Assembly: GCF_011682065.1 (NCBI RefSeq)
Contig: NZ_VUYU01000001.1
Span: 517,974 to 581,973 of the forward strand
DNA: 64,000 nt
Source of the DNA: Massilia rubra
Lineage (GTDB): Bacteria; Pseudomonadota; Gammaproteobacteria; Burkholderiales; Burkholderiaceae_D
Reading direction: 5' to 3'
Shown: piece after piece, positions 47,382 to 56,557 of the stretch
Numbering within the stretch: the stretch's first letter is position 1
Layout: each line of letters begins with the position of its first letter
Notes under the pieces: model-generated
The model's input: only the letters and a program-made list of their open reading frames with translations
The model's database searches: none
Told to the model about the DNA's origin: nothing
Position numbers and translations under genes: made by a program

Positions 47382-48164
47382 ATGATTCGTTCCCTTTTTA
47401 TCGCCAAGACCGGCCTCGAAGCGCAGCAGACCAACCTGGACGTCATCACCAATAACCTGGCCAACGTCAGCACCAACGGCTTCAAGCGCAGCCGCGCCGT
47501 GTTCGAAGACTTGCTGTACCAGAATGTCCGCCAGCCGGGCGCCCAATCCTCGCAACAAACCCAACTGCCTTCGGGCCAGCAGATCGGCACCGGCGTGCGC
47601 GTGGTCTCGACCGAACGCATCCACACCCAGGGCAATCCCCAGCAGACCGGCAACTCGAAAGACGTGATGGTCAACGGCGCCGGTTTCTTCTCGGTGCTCA
47701 TGCCCGACGGTACCGCCGCCTACACCCGCGACGGCTCGTTCCAGTCCGATTCGAACGGCCAGCTGGTCACCTCGTCCGGCTTCGTGGTCCAGCCGGCCAT
47801 CACCGTGCCGGCGAATGCCTTGTCGCTGACCGTGGGCCGCGACGGCACCGTCTCGGTGACCCTGCCCGGCACCGGGGCGCCATCCCAGATCGGCAGCCTG
47901 CAACTGACCACGTTCGTGAACCCGGCCGGGCTGGAGTCGAAAGGCGAAAACCTGTATGTGGAAACCGGCGCCTCGGGCGCGGCCAACACCAACACGCCGG
48001 GCACCAACGGTTCCGGCGTGCTGCTGCAAGGCTACGTGGAAACCTCGAACGTGAACGTGGTCGAGGAAATGGTGAACATGATCCAGACCCAGCGCGCCTA
48101 CGAGATCAACAGCAAGGCGATCACCACGTCCGACCAGATGCTGCAAAAGCTGTCGCAGCTGTAA
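47382..48164 (+). CDS. flgG: Flagellar distal rod protein FlgG
   Basis: 260 residues, family length. The start [20 protein letters not shown] and the C-terminal [20 protein letters not shown] are diagnostic of FlgG. It forms the distal rod. The ATG at 47382 has TGGAGAAG upstream; the longer open frame before it is not conserved. Confidence 0.96.
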   Translation: MIRSLFIAKTGLEAQQTNLDVITNNLANVSTNGFKRSRAVFEDLLYQNVRQPGAQSSQQTQLPSGQQIGTGVRVVSTERIHTQGNPQQTGNSKDVMVNGAGFFSVLMPDGTAAYTRDGSFQSDSNGQLVTSSGFVVQPAITVPANALSLTVGRDGTVSVTLPGTGAPSQIGSLQLTTFVNPAGLESKGENLYVETGASGAANTNTPGTNGSGVLLQGYVETSNVNVVEEMVNMIQTQRAYEINSKAITTSDQMLQKLSQL

Positions 48165-48180
48165 GCCCAGGAGCTAGCCC

Positions 48181-48825
48181 ATGAAAACTTTCCTCATCGT
48201 TTCCCTGCTGGCGCTGAGCGGCTGCGCCGCCACCCCGAGCTCGATCGTGCAGCGTCCGACCAGCGCCCGTCCGCTCATGGCCGAGCAGAGCGCGCCCGCC
48301 AACGGCGCCATCTACCAGAGTTCGCAGTACCGTCCGCTGTTCGAAGACCGGCGCGCGCGCCACATCGGCGACATGCTGACCATTAACATCACCGAGCGCA
48401 CCGCGGCCGTGAAAGCCGGCGCCAGTTCGGGCAACAAGTCCGGCTCGGCCAGCTTCGCCGCACCGGGCGTGATCAAGGGCGTGTTCGGGGCCGCCGTCGG
48501 GGTCGAGGGCGCCAACAAGTTTTCCGATTCGGATAACCAGAGCGCGAGCAATACCTTTACCGGCACCATCGGCGTGACCGTCACCGAAGTGCTGCCGAAC
48601 GGTAACCTGATCGTGGCCGGCGAGAAGCAGGTGGCGATGAACAAGGGCGTCGAGTTCATCCGCTTCTCGGGCATGGTCAGCCCGGACAATATTGGCGCCG
48701 GCAATACGGTCTCGTCGACCCAGGTGGCCGATGCGCGGGTCGAGTACCGCACCAACAGCCAGATCGACCGCGCCGAAATGACGGCGATGGTGTCCCGTTT
48801 CTTCCAGTCCCTGCTGCCATTCTGA
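48181..48825 (+). CDS. flgH: Flagellar L-ring lipoprotein FlgH
   Basis: 214 residues. A lipoprotein signal ends at LSGC with the lipidated Cys at about 15. The body has MLTINITERTAAVKAGASSG and the C-terminal VEYRTNSQIDRAEMTAMVSRFF-type strands of FlgH. It forms the outer-membrane ring. Start is 16 bp after flgG with AGGAG upstream. Confidence 0.96.
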   Translation: MKTFLIVSLLALSGCAATPSSIVQRPTSARPLMAEQSAPANGAIYQSSQYRPLFEDRRARHIGDMLTINITERTAAVKAGASSGNKSGSASFAAPGVIKGVFGAAVGVEGANKFSDSDNQSASNTFTGTIGVTVTEVLPNGNLIVAGEKQVAMNKGVEFIRFSGMVSPDNIGAGNTVSSTQVADARVEYRTNSQIDRAEMTAMVSRFFQSLLPF

Positions 48826-48836
48826 TCGGAATTTCC

Positions 48837-49943
48837 ATGCGTGCATTCCTGAAAACCGCCGCCTTTGCCTTGTCGCTGACCCTGCTGCCGCAGGCGGTCC
48901 AGGCCGAGCGCCTGAAGGACCTGACGACGATTGCCGGCGTGCGCCAGAATCAGCTGAGCGGCTACGGCATCGTGGTCGGCCTCGATGGCAGCGGCGACCA
49001 GACCACCCAGACCCCGTTCACGGTGCAGTCGATCGTCTCGATGCTGCAGGCAAAAGGGGTGAACATGCCGCCCGGTACCAGCTTGCAGCTCAAGAACGTG
49101 GCCGCGGTGATGGTCACGGCCTCGCTGCCGGCCTTCGCCCAGCCGGGCCAGACCATCGATATCACGGTCTCGTCCATCGGTAACGCCAAGAGCTTGCGCG
49201 GCGGCACCCTGATCATGACGCCGCTGCAGGGCGCCGATAACCAGGTGTACGCCATGGCCCAGGGCAATGTGCTGGTCGGCGGGGTCGGCGCGCAAGCGGG
49301 CGGCGCGCAGGTGCAGGTCAATCACCTGGCAGTGGGCAAGATTTCGGCCGGCGCCACGGTGGAGCGCGCCGTCGCCTCGAACCTGGGCGAGAACAACCAG
49401 ATCCGCCTGGAACTCAATACCACCGACTTTTCCACCGTGGCGCGCGTGGTCGAAGCGATCAACAACCATTTTGGCCCGGACATCGCCACCGCGCTGGACG
49501 GGCGCGTGATCCGCGTGCGTTCGCCATCCTCGAGCGACCAGCGGGTGGCCTTCATCGGCGTGCTGGAAGGGCTGGAAGTCAATCCGTCCAAGCTGGCCGC
49601 CAAGGTCATCATGAATGCGCGCACCGGCTCGGTGGTGATGAACCAGACCGTCACCCTGGACACCTGCGCCATTTCGCACGGCAACCTGTCGGTGACGATC
49701 AGTTCCGATCCGCAGGTCAGCCAGCCGGGGCCGTTCTCGGGCGGCCAGACCGTGGTGACCCAGAACACCCAGGTCGAAGTCAAAAAAGACCCGGGCAAGG
49801 TGGTCCTGGTCAAGGGCGGCGCGTCGCTGGCCGAAGTGGTCAAGGCGATGAATGCGATTGGCGCCTCGCCGCAAGACTTGCTCTCGATCCTGCAGGCGCT
49901 GAAAGCGGCCGGATCGCTGCGCGCCGAACTCGAAATCATTTGA
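48837..49943 (+). CDS. flgI: Flagellar P-ring protein FlgI
   Basis: 368 residues with a signal peptide (about 1-23), then ERLKDLTTIAGVRQNQLSGYGIVVGLDGSGDQ-type opening (about 24-55) and a C-terminal LAEVVKAMNAIGASPQDLLSILQAL helix. It makes the periplasmic ring around the rod with FlgA's help. Follows flgH by 11 bp. Confidence 0.96.
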   Translation: MRAFLKTAAFALSLTLLPQAVQAERLKDLTTIAGVRQNQLSGYGIVVGLDGSGDQTTQTPFTVQSIVSMLQAKGVNMPPGTSLQLKNVAAVMVTASLPAFAQPGQTIDITVSSIGNAKSLRGGTLIMTPLQGADNQVYAMAQGNVLVGGVGAQAGGAQVQVNHLAVGKISAGATVERAVASNLGENNQIRLELNTTDFSTVARVVEAINNHFGPDIATALDGRVIRVRSPSSSDQRVAFIGVLEGLEVNPSKLAAKVIMNARTGSVVMNQTVTLDTCAISHGNLSVTISSDPQVSQPGPFSGGQTVVTQNTQVEVKKDPGKVVLVKGGASLAEVVKAMNAIGASPQDLLSILQALKAAGSLRAELEII

Positions 49944-49953
49944 GGATGCCATC

Positions 49954-50940
49954 ATGATCGGCCCATCGAACGACCTGAGCAGCAAATTCGCCCTCGACAC
50001 CAATGCCTTGGGCGGGCTCAAGCAGTCGGCCAAGGCCGGCTCTCCGGAAGCGCTGAAAACCGCGTCGACCCAGTTCGAGGCCATGTTCATCAACATGATG
50101 ATGAAAAGCATGCGCGACGCCACGCCGCAGGGCGAAGGCATGCTCGACAGCCAGCAAACCAAGACCTTCACCACCATGCTGGACCAGCAGATGAGCCAGA
50201 ACCTGGCCAAGCGCGGAGTCGGCCTGGCCGACGTGCTGATCCGCCAGTTGAGCACCACGGCCGCCAATGCGCAGGCGCTGGCGATCAATGGCGACCCGAT
50301 CGCCCAGCCGGCCCAGCCGTTTACCATTGCCAACGACCAGCCGGCCAAGCGGATCGCCATGCCGCCCGGGCGCGATGCCGGCGAAATGATCAAGTCGCCG
50401 GGCGCGCTGCTCACGCCGACCACGACAGGCACCAGCGGCGCCCCGGCCACCCCCGGCGTGAGCGCGAGCGGGCGGCCGCAGTCGCCGCATGTGCGCGCGT
50501 TCCAGGAAAAGCTGGGCGCGCACGCCGACGAAGCGGCGCGCGCCACCGGGATTCCGGCCAAGTTCATGCTCGGCCAGGCCGCGCTCGAGTCGGGCTGGGG
50601 CCGGCGCGAGATCCGCAATGCCGACGGCGCCACCAGCCACAACCTGTTCGGCATCAAGGCCGGCCCTGGCTGGACTGGCAAGGTTGCCACGGCAGTCACG
50701 ACCGAATACGTCAACGGCAAGCCGCAGACCCGGGTCGAGAAATTCCGCGCCTATGATTCGTATGCCGACAGCTTCAAGGATTACGCGAAACTGATCACCA
50801 ACAACCCGCGCTACGAAAAAGTGCTGGCCAACGCCCAGGATGCGGCCGGTTTCGCCCAGGGCTTGCAGAAAGCCGGCTACGCCACCGATCCGCTGTACGC
50901 GGCCAAGCTGACCAAGATTATCCAGCGCAACCTGGCCTAG
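49954..50940 (+). CDS. flgJ: Rod-cap / peptidoglycan hydrolase FlgJ
   Basis: 328 residues in two domains. The N-terminal rod-scaffold part has STQFEAMFINMMMKSMRDA (about 44-62). A Pro/Thr-rich linker (about 140-175) leads to a glucosaminidase domain with LGQAALESGWGRREI, the catalytic Glu in that motif, and NLFGIKAGPGW. It opens the cell wall for the rod. Ends 70 bp before flgK, where a new promoter lies. Confidence 0.95.
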   Translation: MIGPSNDLSSKFALDTNALGGLKQSAKAGSPEALKTASTQFEAMFINMMMKSMRDATPQGEGMLDSQQTKTFTTMLDQQMSQNLAKRGVGLADVLIRQLSTTAANAQALAINGDPIAQPAQPFTIANDQPAKRIAMPPGRDAGEMIKSPGALLTPTTTGTSGAPATPGVSASGRPQSPHVRAFQEKLGAHADEAARATGIPAKFMLGQAALESGWGRREIRNADGATSHNLFGIKAGPGWTGKVATAVTTEYVNGKPQTRVEKFRAYDSYADSFKDYAKLITNNPRYEKVLANAQDAAGFAQGLQKAGYATDPLYAAKLTKIIQRNLA

Positions 50941-50953
50941 GCGGGCGCGCGGC

Positions 50954-50980
50954 TCAAGTTTTCTGACAACTTGCCGTAGA
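50954..50980 (+). promoter_or_regulatory. Sigma-28 promoter of flgK
   Basis: TCAAGTTT (50954-50961), 11 bases, then GCCGTAGA (50973-50980). It resembles TAAAGTTT-N11-GCCGATAA at seven of eight and five of eight positions. Placed 30 bp before the flgK start, as expected for a late flagellar gene. Confidence 0.78.
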
Positions 50981-51009
50981 TATAGATATTCAAGGAAAGA
51001 AACCACATC

Positions 51010-52974
51010 ATGTCTGGAAATCTCCTCAACATCGGCAAGACCGGCCTGTTCGCCGCCCAAGTGGGCCTGTCCACGACCGGCCACAACATCGCCAACGCCA
51101 ACGTGGCCGGTTACAGCCGCCAGACGATCATCCAGTCGAGCGGTATTGCGCAGAATTACGGCTACGGTTTTGTGGGCAGCGGCACGGAAGTGGAGCAGAT
51201 CAAGCGCTATTCCGACAGCTTCCTGAACGGCCAGGTGCGTTCCGCCCAGACCCAGGTCAGCTCGCTCGACGCCTTTTACTCCCAGATCAGCCAGGTCGAC
51301 AACTTGCTGTCGGACAGCACGTCCGGGCTATCGCCCGCCTTGCAGGATTTTTTCAAGGGCGTGCAGGACATGGCCTCGAACCCGTCCTCGGCCGCCTCGC
51401 GCCAGGCGGTGCTGTCGAATGGCGAGTCGCTGGTGGCGCGTTTCCAGGGCATCAATGACCGTCTGAGCGAGATCCGCCAGGGTGTGAACAGCGAAATCAC
51501 GGCCAAGGTGGGGGTGATTAATTCCTATGCCCAGCAAATCGGCCAGCTCAACGACAAGATTTCCCAGTTGACCACCGGCTCCGGCGCCGAACCGAACGAC
51601 CTGATGGATGCGCGCGACCAACTCATCGCCGACCTGAACAAGGAAGTCAAAACGACGGTTACGCGCGGCAACAATAACAGCCTGACAGTGGCGATCGGCA
51701 GCGGCCAGCCGCTGGTGGTGGGCAACAAGGCGTTCGAACTGGCGGCCACCACCTCGCCGACCGACTTGAGCCGGGTGCAGGTCGGCCTGGTGACTGCCGG
51801 CAAGGTTACCGTGCTGCCCGACAGCACCTTTACCGGCGGCGAGCTGGGCGGCCTGATGGAATTTCGTTCCGGCACCCTCGACCGTACCCAGAATTCGCTG
51901 GGCCGGGTGGCGATCACCCTGGCCCAGACCTTCAACGAGCAGCACCGCCTCGGCATCGACGCGGCCGGCAATCCGGGCGGCGATTTCTTCACGGTCGGCG
52001 CGCCCGTGGTCGGACGCAACATCAATAATGCGGTCGGCAGCACCACCGACGTCAAGGCGGCCATTGTCGACCCGGCCGCGCTGACCCAGAGCGACTACAG
52101 CGTCAGCTACGACGGCAGCAATTACACGGTCACGCGCCTGTCGGACAAGAAACCGTTCCAGATCACCCCGTTTCCGCAGACCGGCCCGCAGACCATCGAT
52201 GGGGTGGCGTTTACCGTCACCGGCAGCGCGAGCGCCGGCGACAGCTTTCTGGTGCGCCCGACCATCAACGGCGCCTCCGACTTTTCGATGAAGGTCAACG
52301 AGCGCAACTCGATTGCGGCGGCGGCGCCGATCAGCACCAGTTTGCCGCTCAGTAACAAGGGCACGGTGACCATCAGCGAAGGCACTGTCGACGCCTCGTA
52401 CCTGACGCCGGGCAATGCCTTGACGGCGCCAGTCAACCTGACCGTGGGCGGTACGCCGGCCGGCCTGTCCGGTTTCCCGGCGGGCCAGGCGGTGACCGTC
52501 ACCACCAACGGCGTGCCGACCACGTATCCGGCCGGCACCCCCTCGATTCCCTTCACCGCCGGCGCCAACTACAACTTCGGCGGCGTGAACCTGAAATTTG
52601 CGGGCACGCCAGTCGCGGGCGACACCTTCACGGTCGCGCCGAACAACAACGGCACGGCCGACAACCGCAATGCGCGTCTCCTGGGCAACCTGCAGACCAA
52701 GCCGATTCTCGATGGCGGGAAGGCGACCTACCAGTCGGCCTACGCCGAGCTGGTCAGCTTTGTCGGCAACAAGACGCGCGAAGTGCAGGTGAACAGCCAG
52801 GCCGGCGACACCCTGCTCAAGCAGGTGACGGCGGCGCAGCAGGATGTTTCTGGCGTGAACCTGGATGAAGAAGCGACCAACCTGCTCAAGTACCAGCAAG
52901 CCTACCAGGCGGCCGGTAAAGTGATGCAGATGGCCAGTACGCTGTTCGACACGATCCTGTCGATCGGTCGTTAA
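51010..52974 (+). CDS. flgK: Hook-filament junction protein FlgK (HAP1)
   Basis: 654 residues. The N-terminal NIGKTGLFAAQVGLSTTGHN and C-terminal SGVNLDEEATNLLKYQQAYQAAGKVM helices are the axial coiled ends; the centre is the longer variable domain. It joins the hook to the filament and is chaperoned by FlgN. AAGGAAAG precedes the ATG. A sigma-28 promoter immediately upstream suggests late expression with flgL. Confidence 0.96.
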   Translation: MSGNLLNIGKTGLFAAQVGLSTTGHNIANANVAGYSRQTIIQSSGIAQNYGYGFVGSGTEVEQIKRYSDSFLNGQVRSAQTQVSSLDAFYSQISQVDNLLSDSTSGLSPALQDFFKGVQDMASNPSSAASRQAVLSNGESLVARFQGINDRLSEIRQGVNSEITAKVGVINSYAQQIGQLNDKISQLTTGSGAEPNDLMDARDQLIADLNKEVKTTVTRGNNNSLTVAIGSGQPLVVGNKAFELAATTSPTDLSRVQVGLVTAGKVTVLPDSTFTGGELGGLMEFRSGTLDRTQNSLGRVAITLAQTFNEQHRLGIDAAGNPGGDFFTVGAPVVGRNINNAVGSTTDVKAAIVDPAALTQSDYSVSYDGSNYTVTRLSDKKPFQITPFPQTGPQTIDGVAFTVTGSASAGDSFLVRPTINGASDFSMKVNERNSIAAAAPISTSLPLSNKGTVTISEGTVDASYLTPGNALTAPVNLTVGGTPAGLSGFPAGQAVTVTTNGVPTTYPAGTPSIPFTAGANYNFGGVNLKFAGTPVAGDTFTVAPNNNGTADNRNARLLGNLQTKPILDGGKATYQSAYAELVSFVGNKTREVQVNSQAGDTLLKQVTAAQQDVSGVNLDEEATNLLKYQQAYQAAGKVMQMASTLFDTILSIGR

Positions 52975-53011
52975 TTTACATTAGTCGGTTCGATAAGTCG
53001 GGGAAACCAGC

Positions 53012-54250
53012 ATGCGTATCAGCACCAACACCATCTACGCCAACGGCACCGGCCAGCTCGGCAGCTTGCAGAGCCAGTTGGCCAAGACCCAGATGCAGCT
53101 GTCGACCAACCGCCGCCTCGTGACGGCCGCCGACGACCCGGTCGCGGCCGCGCGCGCGCTTGAACTGGCGCAATCGCAATCGGTCAACGAGCAGTTCAAG
53201 GTCAACCGCATGAACGCCAACAGTTCGCTGGGGCAGGTCGAAGGCGCGCTGACCAGTGCCACCACCCTGATGCAGGAAATCCAGCGCTTGTCGGTGTACG
53301 CCGGCAATGGCTCGCTGACCCCGCCCGACCGCGAAGCGATCGCGATCGACCTCGAATCGCGCATGCAGGACTTGCTGGCGGTGGCCAATACCGAGGACGG
53401 TGTTGGCGGCTATCTGTTTGCCGGGCATCGCGCCAATACCCAGCCGTTCACCCAGACCGCCGGCGGCGCCCAGTACAACGGTGACCAGGGCCAGCGCATG
53501 TTGCAGGTCGGCTCCTCGCGCACGATGCCGGTCAGCGAGACCGGCAACGCCATTTTTGAACGGAATATGACCGGTAACGGCGACTTCCAGACCCGCGCCG
53601 CGCCTGGCAACACCGGATCGGGCCTGATCTCGCCGGGCACGGTGACCGACAAGTCGGCGCTGACGGGCCACAATTACAGCGTGACGTTCGCGGTGAGCGC
53701 GACCACGCCGCCGGTGACGACCTACATGGTGACGGACACCACCACCAGCGAATCGATTCCGCGCCCACCGGCCGTGGCCACGCCGCAGCCGTACAAGACC
53801 GGGCAGCAGATTGCGTTCGATGGCATGGCGATGGACGTCAAGGGCGAGCCGGGCAACGGCGACAGCTTCACCACCGAACCGAGCGTGAACCAGTCGGTGT
53901 TCAAGACGGTGACCGACCTGGTGGCGGCGCTGCGCCAGCCGGTTATCGGGGCGGGCGGCAAGGCCCAGCTGGCCAATAGTCTGAGCGTGGCCAATGCCAA
54001 CCTGACGTCGTCGCTCGATAACATCTTGTCGGTGCGCGCCTCGTTCGGCTCGCGCATGCAGGAACTCGATTATCTGGATAGCGCCGGGTCGGACCGCGAT
54101 ATCCAGTACCAGACCGCGATATCGAACCTGGTGGACCTGGACATGGTCAAGGCGCTGTCGCAGTTCGCGCAGCAGCAAACCACGCTTGAAGCGGCGCAGA
54201 AGTCGTTCAAGGCCTTGTCGGGCTTATCGCTGTTTAATTACATCGGGTAA
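53012..54250 (+). CDS. flgL: Hook-filament junction protein FlgL (HAP3)
   Basis: 412 residues with a flagellin-like N-terminus MRISTNTIYANGTGQLGSLQ, LVTAADDPVAAARALEL, and the C-terminal helix VKALSQFAQQQTTLEAAQKSF. It completes the junction distal to FlgK. Last gene of the cluster; no filament gene follows and the DNA composition changes sharply downstream. Confidence 0.95.
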   Translation: MRISTNTIYANGTGQLGSLQSQLAKTQMQLSTNRRLVTAADDPVAAARALELAQSQSVNEQFKVNRMNANSSLGQVEGALTSATTLMQEIQRLSVYAGNGSLTPPDREAIAIDLESRMQDLLAVANTEDGVGGYLFAGHRANTQPFTQTAGGAQYNGDQGQRMLQVGSSRTMPVSETGNAIFERNMTGNGDFQTRAAPGNTGSGLISPGTVTDKSALTGHNYSVTFAVSATTPPVTTYMVTDTTTSESIPRPPAVATPQPYKTGQQIAFDGMAMDVKGEPGNGDSFTTEPSVNQSVFKTVTDLVAALRQPVIGAGGKAQLANSLSVANANLTSSLDNILSVRASFGSRMQELDYLDSAGSDRDIQYQTAISNLVDLDMVKALSQFAQQQTTLEAAQKSFKALSGLSLFNYIG

Positions 54251-54310
54251 GGGCAGGCGGGCCGGTGCGCCCGGCGCCCGTCAGGCATGACTATTTTCTT
54301 CGCCAGCGCT

Positions 54311-55033
54311 TTACTCAATAGCCACGTCGATTGTTTTCTCCAGCAGGACTCTTAATTCTTCCAAGTATTCCGATCCCCACTGCTGCGACATCCCGGCATC
54401 AAAATTGGTGATGGTGTAAGAATCCGACTTGTCAAAATGAGAAAAGACAGATCGGAAAATGCAAGAAATTATCCAAACCAATAGCTTATAGTTTTCCTTC
54501 GGTGCTGCTCGCTTTTCGAGTACAAGATCCATGTCCTCGCATAGCGATAGAAACAGTTTTCGATCGAAACGTTTCAGTTCAAATAGCTGATAGCAAAACG
54601 TGTTTTCCATCTCATCATCACGATTGTTGGCCAACCGTTGCCACGCGTCGCGGCAACGTGCATCCTGGTCCTGTGCGTTTCCTGATGCAGTCAACGCGGC
54701 TGTTTTGTTGCTGTTTGCCGGATCGATGATTTGATCAGATGCGAATCGGGCAAGGCGATCGAAATATCCTTCCGCTTCCAATCGGTCCACCGCAGCCTGC
54801 ATATCGCGTAGCGTAATGCTCCTCAGTACAATCAATCCCGGCTCGGCAATGAAGCGATTTCCTGATTTACACGCTTCATCCAGATCTTGTACAAGCCGTA
54901 CCGGATCGTAGAAAAGCACGGGATAAACCATATCATTGTCAGTCCGGACTTTAACATGACTGAGATAACCTCTGGATTCGGCTTCGAACTCAGGCCGTTC
55001 ATCGAAATCAAACTCAAAAATCAACGTCGCCAT
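54311..55033 (-). CDS. Putative immunity protein, 240 residues, unknown family
   Basis: Not recognised by family. Acidic soluble protein: FEFDFDERPEFEAESRGYLSH at the start, EGYFDRLARFASDQIIDPAN near 95-114, and a C-terminal YKLLVWIISCIFRSVFSHFDKSDSYTITNFD stretch (referenced at about 182-212). A decayed second copy of its C-terminal half lies at 59089-59370. It ends a tight minus-strand run (SMI1-like, 175-aa, 52-aa, 240-aa), a layout typical of polymorphic-toxin immunity genes. That role is inferred. Confidence 0.8.
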   Translation of the reverse strand: MATLIFEFDFDERPEFEAESRGYLSHVKVRTDNDMVYPVLFYDPVRLVQDLDEACKSGNRFIAEPGLIVLRSITLRDMQAAVDRLEAEGYFDRLARFASDQIIDPANSNKTAALTASGNAQDQDARCRDAWQRLANNRDDEMENTFCYQLFELKRFDRKLFLSLCEDMDLVLEKRAAPKENYKLLVWIISCIFRSVFSHFDKSDSYTITNFDAGMSQQWGSEYLEELRVLLEKTIDVAIE

Positions 55034-55039
55034 GTCATT

Positions 55040-55198
55040 TCATCCTGCACAAAGTTTTAGGGAGGTCCAACTACGGTCCGACATATGCTCATATAAAATG
55101 CCGACAACCGCGCTAAATTTACTATCCGGAATTCCTTGCGGGTACGCTCTCTTGATCAGATGCACTGTTTTCATCAAGTGCTCGGGAGTATGTCTCAT
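55040..55198 (-). CDS. Small coupled gene, 52 residues
   Basis: Starts MRHTPEHLMKTVHLIKRAYP three bases after the stop of the 175-residue gene, with GGGAA six bases before the ATG, and stops seven bases before the 240-residue gene. The sequence up to LYEHMSDRSW looks like the first third of small regulator/immunity folds, then ends early at TSLKLCAG. It is either a genuine small protein or a frameshifted longer one. Confidence 0.55.
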   Translation of the reverse strand: MRHTPEHLMKTVHLIKRAYPQGIPDSKFSAVVGILYEHMSDRSWTSLKLCAG

Positions 55199-55200
55199 TA

Positions 55201-55728
55201 TTATTCCCATTCAGAGGACAGGTGAGCCGGCCTCAGACGGTCAACTTGAACCAGAATGGACTCATCTCCCACATTGATGTTAAAAGATCCATCAGCGCGC
55301 TCGTCGACCTCGGCAGCCCAACATGACACCGTGCGCCCACCGTCGACAATGTCGATCCGCGATACCGTATTCTGCCCGTCACTTTCTGTCACCGTTACCG
55401 TTGCCACTCCGACCGGAAGTTCGCTCAACTCTCGCGTGCGATAAATACTGCCGGCCTCAAAACTGCAGGGAGTATCAATTACCTCCCTGGCGGTCAGGTA
55501 CAAACCGATATATCCACCCGTATTTCCATCGTCGAGCTGAGAAAGCATGCGATAGACTGAACCATTCTGGAGTTGAATATCAATGCCTGTGCATTGGAGA
55601 AAAGGGACACTCGGATGCTCCCAAAGTATGGGGCCTTCTCCCAGGGAACTGTCCGAAAGCGCCATTTCAGTGGCTATCCATCGGATGATCGATTGGTCAT
55701 TGAGCACGGTAACGTGGACAGGCTTCAT
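55201..55728 (-). CDS. Putative immunity protein, 175 residues
   Basis: Not recognised. Beta-rich soluble protein with GYIGLYLTAREVIDTPCSF near 92-110, TVTVTESDGQNTVSRIDIVDGG, and a final SFNINVGDESILVQVDRLRP. The start overlaps the SMI1/KNR4-like gene by four bases (ATGA), so translation is coupled. Immunity role is inferred from the operon and island context. Confidence 0.78.
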   Translation of the reverse strand: MKPVHVTVLNDQSIIRWIATEMALSDSSLGEGPILWEHPSVPFLQCTGIDIQLQNGSVYRMLSQLDDGNTGGYIGLYLTAREVIDTPCSFEAGSIYRTRELSELPVGVATVTVTESDGQNTVSRIDIVDGGRTVSCWAAEVDERADGSFNINVGDESILVQVDRLRPAHLSSEWE

Positions 55729-56345
55729 GATTCGTCTCCATGACGTTGTAAAGAAGGGTAAGTCGCAGCATTCGTGGAGTGTTTCTTCCGGAGGGCGTAC
55801 AGAAATTGGTCAAAAGAACCGGCAACTAAATACATATTCTCGTACATTGCCTGCGCTGGCCGTGGCTCGCCATAATCTTCAAGATATTCCTCCTCACTTA
55901 GCGCCTCATGCCGCATATCCCAGTAAAATATTCTACCCTCATCTCCATCACTGACTCCTGAACAGATTTGGCCAGCGCCGCCATCATCGGCAATCGGAAT
56001 GACACTTTCTGGCATCCGCCCCCGAAAGAACCCCACGCGCGTAGCCAGGCTGTATGCTCCTTCACCATTTGCGCCATAAGATGCATCCAGCAAAGCGAAG
56101 CCATCGCCCGTCACGTGTGCAGGAAGCTGCTCGACAGAACTGAAAACAACATAAGGCTTCTCGTCCGATTCACCCTTGAATAATGATGCGCCATACGTGG
56201 CCAGGAAAACGCGGTAGTCATCAGGAAGACGAATATTCAGCATTTTCTCCAGTTCGGTGATGTCAAATTCAGGCATTGGCAAAAATTCATCTCCGCAAGC
56301 AGGTTTGATTCCCCCGAGCCTGGCGATATGATGCTTGATATTCAT
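55725..56345 (-). CDS. SMI1/KNR4 (SUKH) family immunity protein
   Basis: 206 residues with the SUKH pattern: DITELEKMLNIRLPDDYRVFLATYGASLF near 28-56 (landmark only), then a central strand run with VIPIADDGGAGQICSGVSDGDEGRIFYWDM and the C-terminal SFDQFLYAL helix. SUKH proteins neutralise diverse nuclease and deaminase toxins. No toxin gene is adjacent. It leads the run of four coupled genes. Confidence 0.87.
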   Translation of the reverse strand: MNIKHHIARLGGIKPACGDEFLPMPEFDITELEKMLNIRLPDDYRVFLATYGASLFKGESDEKPYVVFSSVEQLPAHVTGDGFALLDASYGANGEGAYSLATRVGFFRGRMPESVIPIADDGGAGQICSGVSDGDEGRIFYWDMRHEALSEEEYLEDYGEPRPAQAMYENMYLVAGSFDQFLYALRKKHSTNAATYPSLQRHGDES

Positions 56346-56557
56346 AGTTCACTTTCAATCTGCCGGGGTGTGCATGGTCACATGCCGCTTACAAATCTTG
56401 AATCGGGTATGAATGGTGATCAGTTCGACGCGTCAACGCAGCGCGTCGCGCATGTCATTCCGTATGCACCGAGGGAAACAACTGCGCACTGCCGACTCGG
56501 GGCTCAGAGATGTTCAGCCAGATTGTGCGAGCTACCCTGTGCCATCGCGTCGACATA

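Noticed and set aside
48312..50720. 802-codon minus-strand frame opposite flgH, flgI and flgJ
   Set aside because: Shadow of three certain flagellar genes.
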